DNA of 64,000 bases from Gammaproteobacteria bacterium (GTDB taxonomy: Bacteria; Pseudomonadota; Gammaproteobacteria; Burkholderiales; Nitrosomonadaceae): the NCBI GenBank assembly GCA_015709635.1, contig CP054180.1, positions 1,612,001 to 1,676,000 of the forward strand, in the 5' to 3' direction. The notes below the pieces were generated by a model, which worked only from the letters and a program-made list of their open reading frames with translations, was not told the DNA's origin and did not search any database. Shown piece after piece: positions 29,335 through 38,636 of the stretch. Both the position numbers and the translations under genes were made by a program. Position 1 is the first letter of the stretch. Every line of letters begins with the position of its first letter.

Positions 29335-30285
29335 ATGTATACAGTGGAACACTATGTGAAGATTCGACGAGCGGTGATGGTGGAAGGCAGAAGTGAATGC
29401 GAAGTTGCGTGATATTTTGGAATTCACCGCAAGACTGTCAAGAAGAAATGCCAATATGCAGCACCGCCGGGCTACCGGCGCAAGAGAGAGCCCGTTTCTC
29501 CTAAGCTAGGCTTCATTCACCGGCACCATTGATGCCATTCCGGAAGCCGACAGACAAGTCCATGTCAAGCAACGCCATACTGCGGTGCGGATACTGGAGC
29601 GGTTGCGCGATGAGCATGGATTTACCGTCGGCTATACCATCGTACGCAACTATGTCCACAAAGCTGCGACTCGGCAAAAAGAGATGTTCATGCCATTGGC
29701 GCACCTGCCTGGTCATGCCCAGGTGGATTTTGGTGAAGCCGATGGTTATATTGGCGGCAAACTGATTCGCTTCCATTATTTCTGCCTTGATTTGCCGCAT
29801 TCGGATGGCTGTTTTGTCAAAGCCTATCCGACTGAAGACACCGAATCTTTTCTGGATGGGCATGTTGCTGCTTTCGCGTTTTTGGGTGGGGTGCCGCAAT
29901 CGATCCTATACGACAACACCAAGATCAGGCGGCGCCCTTGCAAGATTGGATCCTGCCTGAGATATTCGATCGGCTGCGTCGCGTGTTGGAAGCTCGCATG
30001 GAGCGCCGCGGTCGCAAGGAATATATCCAGATCTTGCGGTTGCTGGAGAATTTCAGCCAAGCACAAGTTGAGCAGGCAATCAAACAAACGATGGGGTTAG
30101 GCACAATCGGTTTTGATGCCATCAAGCATTTGATCCTTTGTGCAATTGAAAGACGCCCCGCCAAGCTCGACTTGACGCTCTATCCTTATTTGCCTCGTGC
30201 CAGTGTTAAATCCACTGAACCCAGATCCTACTTAAGCTTGCTGACCAAAACAAACCAGAAGGTAACGGAGGCGCACTATGACTGA
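29335..30285 (+). pseudogene. istA: IS21-type transposase IstA, inactivated
   Basis: Starts MYTVEHYVKIRRAVMVEGRS. There is an in-frame TGA at 29410-29412 where an Arg codon is expected, a frameshift near 29510, and an internal deletion near 29930: DFGEADGYIGG and ILYDNTK are followed directly, in a shifted frame, by QDWILPEIFDRLRRVLEARM from the far C-terminus. The catalytic core is therefore incomplete. The last codons overlap the istB ATG at 30278. Confidence 0.82.
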
Positions 30286-31066
30286 TACCTCCATCCCTAC
30301 CACGGTTGCGCCGCAAGTCTTGCTGATCAATCACTTCAAGACATTGAAGTTGCCGACCTTTGCACGTGAATATGAGAAAGTTGGCATCGAGTGCGCACGT
30401 GAGGGCATTGACTATGCACGCTACTTATTACGATTGTGCGAACTGGAATGCATCGATCGTGAACAACGCAATACCGAACGACGCATACGGCAGGCCAAAT
30501 TCCCAGTAATTAAAAGCCTCGATACATTCGACTTTGCTGCTATCCCTAGCTTGAATAAATCGCTGGTACTGGAATTGATGCGCTGTGAGTGGATCGACAA
30601 GCCCGAGAACATCATTGCGCTAGGTCCCTCAGGAGTGGGCAAGACTCATATCATCGCATTGGCTTTAGGGCTGGCTGCCTGTCAGAAAGGCATGAGCATT
30701 TTATTCACCACAACTGCAGCATTGGTGCATGAATTGATGGAAGCGCGTGATGAAAAGCGGTTGCGCACCTTACAAAAACACTTGATCAACGTCAAATTGC
30801 TGATCATCGACGAACTGGGCTACGTGCCATTTACCGCAGTGGGTGCAGAGCTCTTGTTCGAGGTATTCAGCCGCCGCTATGAACATGGCGCTACCCTGGT
30901 CACACCCAATTTGCCATTTGATGAGTGGACACTGGATCGTTTAACCCACCACGTCCATATCTTGGAGATGAATGGCGAATCTTTTCGTCTGGCCGTAAGC
31001 AAGAAACGGCAAAAGCAGACAGTACAATCCAAATCAGCAAGGGAGGATGCTAATCAATATACATGA
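30278..31066 (+). CDS. istB: IS21-type helper ATPase IstB
   Basis: AAA+ ATPase that assists IstA. 262 residues with Walker A GPSGVGKTH and Walker B KLLIIDELGY, both intact, unlike its partner. The start overlaps the istA stop, consistent with coupled translation. With IstA destroyed it has no transposase partner here. Confidence 0.9.
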   Translation: MTDTSIPTTVAPQVLLINHFKTLKLPTFAREYEKVGIECAREGIDYARYLLRLCELECIDREQRNTERRIRQAKFPVIKSLDTFDFAAIPSLNKSLVLELMRCEWIDKPENIIALGPSGVGKTHIIALALGLAACQKGMSILFTTTAALVHELMEARDEKRLRTLQKHLINVKLLIIDELGYVPFTAVGAELLFEVFSRRYEHGATLVTPNLPFDEWTLDRLTHHVHILEMNGESFRLAVSKKRQKQTVQSKSAREDANQYT

Positions 31067-31147
31067 TGTTGAACGCACGGCAACATCAAAATATAGAAAA
31101 TCAGAAACGCAAAACCAGAGGTCAAAACCTCTTGAGATCTTTGCGCG

Positions 31148-32285
31148 GCAATAATCCCAGGATAATGGCTCGAGTGATACAATTGTATTTTAAAACAATA
31201 TGATTGAAGAGCTGGACATGAGTTTTTCAGACTATGATGTAACGCGCCGCACCGGGAAAGGGAATTTCTTAAAGCAGATTGATCGGTTGATCGACTGGAG
31301 CGCGATCGATCGAGCAATCGCGGTTCATTACGCACCGATATCGGATGCGGCAGGCCGGCCTGCATATTCAGGTTTGCTGCTGTTCAAGATGCTGCTGGTA
31401 GGGATCTGGCATGGCGGTTTAAGCGATGAGTCGGTGGAAGACATGGCAAACTCGAATCTGCATGTGATGCGATTTCTGGGGTTGTCGCTGGAGGATGATG
31501 TGCCGGATCACTCTGTGTTATCGCGTTTCAGAACCCGACTGACGGCAGCGGATGCTTGGGATGGATTATTAGAGCAAGTAAATCGGCAAATACACATGCA
31601 CGATATCACGGTCAGGAAAGGCTGCCATGTTGATGCGAGCATTACGCAAAGTCCGCGTAAACCTAAAACCAGGCCTGCTTATGAAGTGGTGAGTGAGCGG
31701 GAAGAGCGGGAAGAACGGGATGATGAGGCGGATGCCCAGACGGCGATGCAAGTCATTGCAGTAACCCAACCCGGAGTAGATAGCGAAGCACGTTGGGTCA
31801 GGAAAGGTGGTAAATCGGTATTTGGTTATAAATAACACACGATGGTCGATAGCGCCGGGTTGGCCATGGCAGTAATCACCACTGCGGTCAATTGCCATGA
31901 CAGAAAACCGCTGGTGGACCTGCCCGATAAAACCAATATCCAGCCGGGAACTCGAGTTCATGCCGACAAGGCGTATAGCAGCCAGAAATATCGTGCTGAA
32001 CTGAAATCACGCGGTATCAAAAACGGCATTCAGAATAAGGCTGTCAGGAACAATCCTTTGGCGAGGCGGCAGTTGCAGCGCAATAACCTGATCACGAAAG
32101 TCCGGCATGTCGTGGAGCGTACATTCGGCAGCCAGGTGCGGTGGTTCAATGCCAAAATTCTACGTTACCGCAGCCTGGCCAAAGCGCATGCCTGGCACAT
32201 GCTACTAGCGATGGCATATAACTTGAAAAGACTCCCCAGACTCTCCGTCAATCGGCAGTTGATCGCGCAAACATAGGGATATTGC
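31148..32285 (+). mobile_element. IS5-family element with nonsense-mutated transposase
   Basis: Contains one transposase frame (31200-32276). GCAATAATCCC at 31148-31158 and its imperfect inverse GGGATATTGC at 32276-32285 may be parts of the terminal repeats. The exact ends are uncertain. Confidence 0.55.
31200..32276 (+). pseudogene. IS5-family transposase with in-frame ochre codon
   Basis: The first 211 codons (MIEELDMSFSDYDVTRRTGK onwards, with GCHVDASITQSPRK around the first catalytic Asp) end at TAA 31833-31835. The same frame continues at once with MVDSAGLAMAVITTA, HADKAYSSQKYRAEL (second Asp) and VRHVVERTFG (Glu), to a stop at 32276. No frameshift is needed; a CAA to TAA change in GYKQHT explains it. 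All three DDE residues are encoded on the two sides. Confidence 0.85.
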
Positions 32286-32765
32286 GTCCTCTTGACCGGA
32301 AATGCCCGGTTGAAGGTGATTATTTCCACTCCATTTGCAAAAATATGACTAAAAACCATCCGATCGGGTAAAAATAAACTCGGAATTACATCAAAAGAAA
32401 AATTCGCGTGATTTTGCAAAGATCTCTGAGAATATCTGAAAATCTAAGAAATATCACACTATTTCAGGGTTTTCCTAATTGTCAGGATTTCTTTTCATCT
32501 TTAAGTCTTTAAGTTAAATCAGGTGTTTTTATGATTGCTCAGCAGCATATGTTGTACAAACATCCGATTTGCGTATAATGAAATCTAGAAAAAGAGTGTG
32601 TATTTTTCCTATATATCGTTTTCTCAACTTTAAAAAATTGGTAGTTGTACCCTTGCGATTGGTTTTGGAATACGGCTAGATTGCCGATTAATTATTAACC
32701 CTAGCGAATGGATTCCTTTCTCAAGCTGAGTTTTATACCCTATTCGCGCATTGAAGATATACGCT
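32277..32765. other. Intergenic stretch with one good promoter
   Basis: 489 bases of AT-rich DNA without a supported gene. The only clear signal is the sigma70-type promoter at 32552-32579, reading towards the hydrolase gene. Confidence 0.5.
32552..32579 (+). promoter_or_regulatory. Sigma70-type promoter for the hydrolase gene
   Basis: TTGTAC at 32552-32557 and a perfect TATAAT at 32574-32579, separated by 16 bases. It lies about 185 bases upstream of ATG 32766. Confidence 0.55.
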
Positions 32766-33536
32766 ATGACAACAATCCTTCCTCCATCTCTGCCGGCATT
32801 TATAGTAAGTCTTAGAAACGATTCTGGCCATGGTATTCCGGGTAAAGAATTCAATACTGACGATACTGCCAATTATGTGCTCAAAACTTCTCGGAATCCC
32901 CCAAGCGGTCCGGTTAGCGCATCCGATCCATACACCTATCTATTAACAACCGATAATGTGGTGGGCGCAGACGCTTGGGGTAAAAAAGTAGCAGAGACAG
33001 CCGCCGGCGGACCTGTACTTATTTTTATTCATGGTTTTAGTAACTTGGCACCAGAAGTAATAACAAGATACAATGCCGTTGATTCAGGTTTAAAAAATAC
33101 ACAAGCAAAAATAACCGTAGTGTGTTTCGATTGGCCTAGTACCAAAGATGTTCCTAAAAATTATGAAATTGATCAAGACGCAGCTATTAAATCTGGTCCC
33201 TTCTTAAAATCAAAGTGCATTCAGGTGCTCAAAAACGCTGGCATTTTAACCAAAAACATTCATATTTTGACACACTCCATGGGCGGTTATGTTGCCCAAA
33301 ATGCTTTTGATACCGTGGCTACTGAAGCCCAAGTTGGTCAGGTACTTATGGCAGAAGCAGATGTTTTAGAAGCTGCTTTTAATGCAGGAAATACTAATAA
33401 CGCGCTACGTTGCTTCACCTCATGGATTAGCCATTTAACCGTCTATTGGAGTGGCGTTGATCTTGCGCTGGAAGGTGCAATGGCGTTTGCGTTTTCCATG
33501 CTGAAAATCATGATACCGCTTCTCATACTGCTTTAA
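32766..33536 (+). pseudogene. Alpha/beta hydrolase truncated by an IS remnant
   Basis: Starts MTTILPPSLPAFIVSLRND. It has the oxyanion segment VLIFIHGFSN and the nucleophile elbow LTHSMGGYVAQ (Ser in a G/T-H-S-M-G-G form), like DUF900-type esterases of unknown substrate. Homologous sequence ends near GVDLALE (about 33470). The last ~20 codons are antisense of the IS1182-type fragment, so the C-terminus, including the likely catalytic His region, is lost. No signal peptide. Confidence 0.7.
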
Positions 33537-34043
33537 AACTCTGGCATTAGGATCAGCATTCTCGCGCTTTACCAGGGAATCCATGGAGGCATTAGCCTTC
33601 ACGAGCGTCGCATCAACAACAATCTGCTTGCCGGTGAATCGACCCTGCTTTTGCCATTGCAGCAACATCAGTTTAAATATTTGCTGGTATCTGGATTCTC
33701 CCATTCTGTCTCGTATACGGGTTAATGAGGAGTGGTGAGGTACAGACTGGTATAGGGGAATCCGGCAAAACCAACGATATGCCAGATTCAGGTGAACATC
33801 ACGGCAAAGCTGACGGTCAGACTCAATCCCAAACAAGTAACTGATCAGCTGCATCCGAAAAAACAATACGGGATCAATGGAGGTTCGTCCATTGTCTACG
33901 CAGTAGAGTTCTTCGGTCAGGCCATACAAAAACTCCAAATCCAGTAGCTTATCGACCTTCCTTAATAAATGATCTTTGGGAATAAAGCTCTCTAGATCTA
34001 TCGTCGAGAATAATTCCCGTTGATGCGTTTGTTTGCCTTGCAT
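33471..34043 (-). pseudogene. IS1182-type transposase, N-terminal half
   Basis: Starts MQGKQTHQRELFSTIDLESF and continues through IDPVLFFRMQLISYLFGI and HHSSLTRIRDRMG to KQIVVDATLVKANAS, which includes the first catalytic Asp. It then breaks off within the truncated hydrolase. The element end (CTTCAACAGGCCG near 34115) lies beyond the start codon. The C-terminal half is missing here; a C-terminal half of the same family is at 20.1-21.0 kb. Confidence 0.8.
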
Positions 34044-34140
34044 TGATCTTTACCGGTGGTCGATAGTGAAGTCTATTTTATTATCAACTCAACGTAGTAT
34101 CAGAGGTTCTTCAACAGGCCGTCTGAATTACTACAAATAA

Positions 34141-34164
34141 TGGCGGGAAGGCGGGATTCGAACC
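34141..34164. repeat. Distal attachment site: tRNA-Ser 3' end duplicate
   Basis: Matches 42264-42288 at all but one base: TGGCGG, then a missing A, then GAAGGCGGGATTCGAACC identical (18 bp). It corresponds to the T-arm and acceptor end, including CCA, of the tRNA-Ser at the other edge. After AACC the match stops, so this is not a tRNA gene. Confidence 0.82.
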
Positions 34165-34324
34165 TTGATCTATATTTGATATATCAACCATTTATTGTTT
34201 ACCTCTGCTATTTTTGTGTCATTTTGAAGTATTTCTATAAGTTTCAAAAATTTCATCAGACTCAGTTTAAACTTATTTAATTAAACCATCAAGATAAGTT
34301 GAATCTTTGGATAAATTTATATCT

Positions 34325-34702
34325 TTAAGATGCTTTGATTACCAGCTTTCTTAACCATGGTTCAAGGTGAGCCAAATCAAATGAACCTGTTTCAAACATT
34401 TGCATCATGTAGGCGTAAATAATCATTGATTCACAATTGATTCGGTAACCATTAATACGAAGGAAAATATCAGTAGCTGCAAAAGCTACTCGTTTGTTGC
34501 CATCTACAAAGGGGTGATTAATGGCTAAACTTTCCATCAGTGCGGCTGCTTCCGCAACTATATCAACATAGTAGCCTGATTGAAGGCGAAATAAAGCAGA
34601 TTCAAGTGCGCCACGGTCACGGATACCCTGTGTTCCACTGTAACGCTGAATTAATATTGAATGGATTGCCAGTACATCGAGAACGGTCAGGTACTCTTTC
34701 AA
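34325..34702 (-). CDS. doc: Doc/Fic-type toxin (death-on-curing family)
   Basis: 125 residues. The Fic/Doc active-site motif is HPFVDGNKR at residues 63-71; Doc proteins phosphorylate EF-Tu, while Fic proteins AMPylate. The N-terminal LTVLDVLAIHSILIQRYSG and RDRGALESAL are typical of Doc. It lies two bases after the antitoxin gene on the same strand. The Gly in DGNKR, where the phage P1 protein has Ala, is a common variant. Confidence 0.87.
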   Translation of the reverse strand: MKEYLTVLDVLAIHSILIQRYSGTQGIRDRGALESALFRLQSGYYVDIVAEAAALMESLAINHPFVDGNKRVAFAATDIFLRINGYRINCESMIIYAYMMQMFETGSFDLAHLEPWLRKLVIKAS

Positions 34703-34704
34703 CG

Positions 34705-34935
34705 TTATTTAGCTAATTCACGGTAGAGCTGATCAAATTCGTTTAGGCTTTGCGCAAAAGCATCCATCGCTTGACGGCGAGGCTGGCCTTTTTCTTTACG
34801 TTCGATGTATTCCCGCAGAGCTTCATCAAGTATTTCTTGAATAGGACGCCCCTCAGATTCAGCAATTTTTCTCAATGCAGTAAGGATTTCTGGCGCAGCT
34901 TGAGAAGAAAATTTTTCGCGGGCAGTGTTAGGCAT
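34705..34935 (-). CDS. Antitoxin of the Doc pair, ribbon-helix-helix-like
   Basis: 76 residues, first gene of the pair. The segment EILTALRKIAESEGRPIQEI with LDEALREYIERK resembles ribbon-helix-helix DNA-binding antitoxins rather than the Phd/YefM fold normally paired with Doc. The C-terminal tail (DAFAQSLNEFDQLYRELAK) would be the toxin-binding part. The upstream region to 35145 should hold the autoregulated promoter, but I cannot fix the operator. Confidence 0.72.
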   Translation of the reverse strand: MPNTAREKFSSQAAPEILTALRKIAESEGRPIQEILDEALREYIERKEKGQPRRQAMDAFAQSLNEFDQLYRELAK

Positions 34936-35145
34936 GAAATATCACCAGATTTTGATGTTTTTGAGAATTTTATGATACGCTAAAGATTGTTTTTTAATCA
35001 ATGTATTTGTAGCCCATCGTTTTACTCGAACGTGAAAAACTGAGTGGGATTATAGGGATGCTAAGCTTAGTTATATGACATTACGTTTCACATTATGAGA
35101 CATTTTTTGCCGTATGTATTACGTTAAGAATTTTTGGAGGTAACT

Positions 35146-35763
35146 GTGAAATTTGACGCTGGGGGTGTGATAGATAACGATCATTGCATCGTGTTAACTC
35201 ATGAGTTCTTAAGATGCGATGATTCTTTCGAGGAGTTTAGAAAGTACGCTGAACTGATGATAATACAAGGACAAACACGCGAGATTTCCTACAAAACCTA
35301 CAATGCTTATACAAGTTTTATACTTCATTTGTATGAGTTTCTAATGGGTTGCCTTGCCCGCGATGCTAAAAACACAGATATCACCAACAAAAAGGGTGAT
35401 GAAAGAATAAGAATAATTGAAGGGTATGTAATGCATCATGCTCAGCGAATTATAGATCAGTACCGTGATGCAATAAAAAATGGAACAGCTCCGTCTTGGG
35501 TAAATCACATTAATTGTTACGATATTACTGTTCCCGATGATTTTGCAAAAGATTTCAGGGAATTTAGAAATAAAGCGATAGGACATGTTGCCTATGAGCG
35601 TGCATCAACTCTTAGTCTCACTGAGTTCTATCAAAAGCATCATAAGTTTCTATATTTGCTGTATCGAGAATCAATTTATTGGTGGGGTCAGCGTAGCGAA
35701 GAATTCCCTAACTTAAAAGAAATAACCGAATTCAGTGTAATGTTAGAGCAAGAAAATGCCTAA
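35146..35763 (+). CDS. Hypothetical protein, cassette-like gene
   Basis: 205 residues from GTG 35146, with a strong GGAGG at 35136-35140; a TTG at 35134 overlaps that site and is rejected. Soluble and helical, rich in Tyr, Phe and charged residues (SYKTYNAYTSFILHLYEFL; FREFRNKAIGHVAYERAST). The RNKAIGH stretch recalls AbiV/HEPN-like helical proteins, but I do not claim that family. The stop codon is embedded in GCCTAAC, followed by a hairpin like the start of an integron attC site. Confidence 0.6.
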   Translation: MKFDAGGVIDNDHCIVLTHEFLRCDDSFEEFRKYAELMIIQGQTREISYKTYNAYTSFILHLYEFLMGCLARDAKNTDITNKKGDERIRIIEGYVMHHAQRIIDQYRDAIKNGTAPSWVNHINCYDITVPDDFAKDFREFRNKAIGHVAYERASTLSLTEFYQKHHKFLYLLYRESIYWWGQRSEEFPNLKEITEFSVMLEQENA

Positions 35764-35823
35764 CAAATCATTCGAGCGAATACTTAACCAGCGGCGCCGG
35801 TTAAGCTCCCTCCGCCAACGCTC
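35758..35823. repeat. attC-like inverted repeat, incomplete
   Basis: GCCTAAC (35758-35764) overlaps the stop of the preceding gene. A perfect 7-bp stem, CTTAACC/GGTTAAG, encloses AGCGGCGCC (35783-35805), and GAGCG (35774-35778) pairs with CGCTC (35819-35823). The closing GTTRRRY core expected at the 3' side of an attC is not found, so this is at best a degenerate site. Confidence 0.35.
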
Positions 35824-36125
35824 CAGTGCTAATTATTTCAAACGTAATGTTTGTAAAGTGAAATTGGATCATCAAATGAATGGATCAGATAAAAAAAAGC
35901 GTTTGAAACCGTATGATTTTAAATTGGATGAAAAAGATAATGATGGAGCAACAATAAGGAAAATTTATACCAAGCATCCTGAATATGTAATTTATCGTAC
36001 GGACAGTGCTATCCGCGTTGATATGGATGATGATAGCAAAAAAGTCAATTTGTATTCAGAAAATCATTATAAAATCGGCATTGATTTAGGAAGAATATAT
36101 TCATGGCTTCCAGAAAATCTTTCTA

Positions 36126-36927
36126 GGGCCTGTTAACACTACCTAAGTGCTTCGACGATGAGAGCGAAATGGATGAATGAGAGAAAAATGACATCCAGTT
36201 TGTCGAATCTGGAGAATATTCGACGGAATCCCTTGAGTCTGCGGAATAATCTTTCGATCTCATTGCGTTTTTTGTACATGGCGCGGTCATATTCCCAGAG
36301 CTCCAGCCGATTAGTTTTGGGTGGGACAACCGGGATATAACCGAGCTCCAATGCAAGCTGTCTGGTTTGATCACCCTCATAAGCGCGATCCATCAGCAGA
36401 TGAGTAGGAGAAGAGACGGGGCCGAGTGCTAACAGGAGTTGTCGTCCTTCCGGTGCGTCATGTGTATGCCCCGGAGATAAGGAAAAGTTATGGCTGTTCT
36501 GGTATCTGCGGCAACCAGATGAATTTTAGTGGTCCAGCCACCTCGGATTTGCCGATGGATTGCGGGCCGTTTTTTTTAATGCACCAGTACCATCAGGGTG
36601 CACTTTGATGCTGGTGCTATCCATCGAAACGGCTTCAATCTTGATGCGAATGATTTGTTGATGCTGCAGCTGCTCAAAAACTTTTTGAAGCACGCCGCTT
36701 TTCGCCCATCGATTCATTCGAGTGTAGATGGTATGCCAATTACCGAAACGCTTGGGTAGTCCGCGCCACTTGCAACCATGCTCGGTAACATACAGAATAG
36801 CATTGAGAATTTGTAGATTGGAATGACTGACATTGCCACGCTGGCGCGGCATGCAGTGTTCGATCTGTTGATATTGAGTTTCGGTGATTTCCATCACCAT
36901 ATTATATCAAATAGTGTTAACAGGCCC
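36126..36927 (-). mobile_element. IS5-family (IS427-type) element, copy 1
   Basis: 802 bp with terminal repeats GGGCCTGTTAACACTA (left) and the inverse TAGTGTTAACAGGCCC (right, one spacer change inside), flanked by TA on both sides. It inserted into a membrane-protein gene. It differs from copy 2 (39265-40062) by one substitution and four indels noticed by eye. Confidence 0.88.
36139..36900 (-). pseudogene. IS427-type transposase of copy 1, frame broken
   Basis: The first frame runs MVMEITETQYQQIEHCMPRQ to GTGALKK, where an A8 run would allow the programmed -1 shift of this group. The second frame then ends in MDRAYEGDQTRQLALEL and YKKRNEIERLFRRLKGFRR. Two extra bases at about 36450 and one lost base at about 36545, relative to copy 2, break the second frame, so no full product is possible. 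Confidence 0.8.
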
Positions 36928-37271
36928 TAGATCAGAACCAATAAACAAGCAAATTGCTAGGGCAATGAGCACAAATATCGTAGGAAACTATGAAGATGCA
37001 AAAAAGATGTTGGCGCATGCAGAAGCGAGAATTGTTAAGCTCAAGACAATCCAAGGCAGGCTTGAATATGCATCTAGTGCATTTTTATTTGTAGTATTGT
37101 TATTTGTCGTATCTTGGCTATCTTCAGAAGAAAGCTATGGCATATATGCGAAAGTTGCACTGTGTGGAAGCTTGGGGGGTGTATTGTCAATTGCCACTGG
37201 TTTTTCTTCATTAGAAATAGACATTGATGCCAATCGGCAGACAAATTGCCTTGTAGGGTGTTCCAGAATAC

Positions 37272-38300
37272 TTATTGTTGGTGGAGAATATGACCATCGT
37301 AGGGATTGCCAGGAAAGGTTCTGGCACCGACTATCAGGCCGCTTTTGTGCGTAACAGCAATGCCGGCTTTAACTCCGAACTCGTAAGGTTTGCGTGCTTT
37401 GCCCTTGCCGATGCATTCGGCTTCCGGTGCGTGCAATGCATAGAGTTTGTTGTTGTCCTTGGGTTGCTGCTTATGAATCCGTCCTGCCCGTTCCAATAGC
37501 GTGGTCAATTGCTGCAGCGATGCGGCACAGACCGTCGTCACGGTTGCCAGTTTGCGCTGGATCTCCCGCAGCACGATACCAAGGATCGTGCGTTGGCGTT
37601 TAACGGTTTTGTGCAGACGCCGCAATTGCCTGGCGTGGGCATAGCCGCCTGCCCTTCGGCGCAGCGCCTTGCCTTCTTTGGCGTAGGTTTGCTTCAAGGT
37701 GATGCCAGCCCGTCTGGCTGCTTGCACAATCTTGCCGCGAGCAATTTCCAGTAACCGGCTATCCACCGGATGCGCAATTGCCTTTTCCTGAATTGTCGTG
37801 TCAACAATCACTCGTTTGAATTCAGCCGGTTGACCGCCTTGGTGTGCACCGCAGTGTCAATCGTTGCCTTCAGCAGCTTCTCAACACCAGCTTCACCAAT
37901 GGCGGTGCGGAAACGGCCAATCTGGGTGGCATCACACGGCAACTTCGATGTGTAATATTCCTCGCCGCTGAAATACTGCCACACCACATTCTCCGACCAG
38001 CGAACCACCAGCTCTTCGTCACTGAGGTTGAACGCATGCTTCAGATACAGCAACGATGCCATCAACCGGATCGGCAAGCGGGGCGACCCGCAGTGCTCAC
38101 GCCCCACTGGCAATCGCCAATGTTGTGCCAAAAAGATCGTTGATCTCCAACACTTCACCCTGACGGTTTTTACGCTCAAAAGCAGGGACAAGTGCTGCTT
38201 CAATATCAGCCCACGGCAGTCGATTCGACAGCACTGCCAGGGGATGACGCAGATCAATTATCTGATCGAGACGCGCTCGGAAAAAATCATCGGTCGGCAT
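37272..38300 (-). pseudogene. Second IS5-family transposase, frameshifted and 3'-truncated
   Basis: The N-terminus MPTDDFFRARLDQIIDLRHP starts at 38300. A frameshift near 38100 leads to RLPIRLMASLLYLKHAF and KLPCDATQIGRFRTAIGEAG. A second frameshift near 37810 (one base lost in the sequence for AVKPAEFKR) leads to VIVDTTIQEKAIAHPVDS and ARTFPGNPYDGHI. It stops at the joint with the membrane gene near 37265, so the last catalytic residues are absent. Confidence 0.82.
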
Positions 38301-38423
38301 TTCAGTTCCTCTTGATTCTCTCAGTGTTTTGATGCGAATAGTATAAATTCTCAGGGATCAATGCCGTCTAAAATTTGATGATTCCTGCAGTTCATGCAAG
38401 CTCTAAGTGTTTTGCAGGGATGA

Positions 38424-38636
38424 CTACATAGTTGAATATTTAAATATATCTTCCCATTCATTACTTGAAATATTGAGCGGTGCTGAATTGGCGTTTTCGT
38501 TTAATTGGTCGAGTAACCCGAATACATGATCAAGCTCACTCATATCACTGAATATGAGTATTTCTTCGGTACGTGGATATCGATCAGGTAGTTCTTTGAC
38601 TGCTGGCTTATTGGATTTCTTGCCTTTTTCTGGCAT
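38424..38636 (-). CDS. Small hypothetical protein
   Basis: 70 residues from ATG 38636, preceded by GAAGGG at a good distance; the open frame extends to 38675 but without a better start. It begins MPEKGKKSNKPAVKELPDRY and has an acidic C-terminal half (SDMSELDHVFGLLDQLNEN). No family recognised. Confidence 0.45.
   Translation of the reverse strand: MPEKGKKSNKPAVKELPDRYPRTEEILIFSDMSELDHVFGLLDQLNENANSAPLNISSNEWEDIFKYSTM

Larger units (their letters stand above)
29230..31066 (+). mobile_element. IS21-family element, decayed, right end missing
   Basis: The left end is marked by two TGTACCA boxes (29230 and about 29275), the multiple terminal repeats expected of IS21 relatives. The istA-istB gene pair follows with the usual short overlap. 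No matching TGGTACA box is found between the istB stop and the next transposase, so the right end appears lost. Confidence 0.7.
35876..37260 (+). pseudogene. Membrane-protein gene split by an IS copy and cut at its 3' end
   Basis: The 5' part (35876-36125, MNGSDKKKRLKPYDFKLDEK) reads to YSWLPENLS and is interrupted by the IS at 36126. Removing the IS and one copy of the TA duplication restores the frame exactly, as LSRSEPINKQIARAMSTNIVGN, to about 37260. The joined protein has an acidic/basic soluble N-terminus, a coiled-coil middle and two membrane spans (SSAFLFVVLLFVVSWL; VALCGSLGGVLSIATG). It is then truncated by a second IS remnant. Function unknown. An upstream ATG at 35756 lies in the attC-like repeat and is unlikely to be the start. 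Confidence 0.6.

Noticed and set aside
34141..34164. A second tRNA gene
   Set aside because: Only the 3' ~25 bases match; the anticodon arm and D arm are absent, so it is an attachment-site duplicate.
35756..35875. ATG at 35756 as the start of the split membrane-protein gene
   Set aside because: The first 40 codons lie in the attC-like inverted repeat and overlap the previous gene's stop; they look non-coding.
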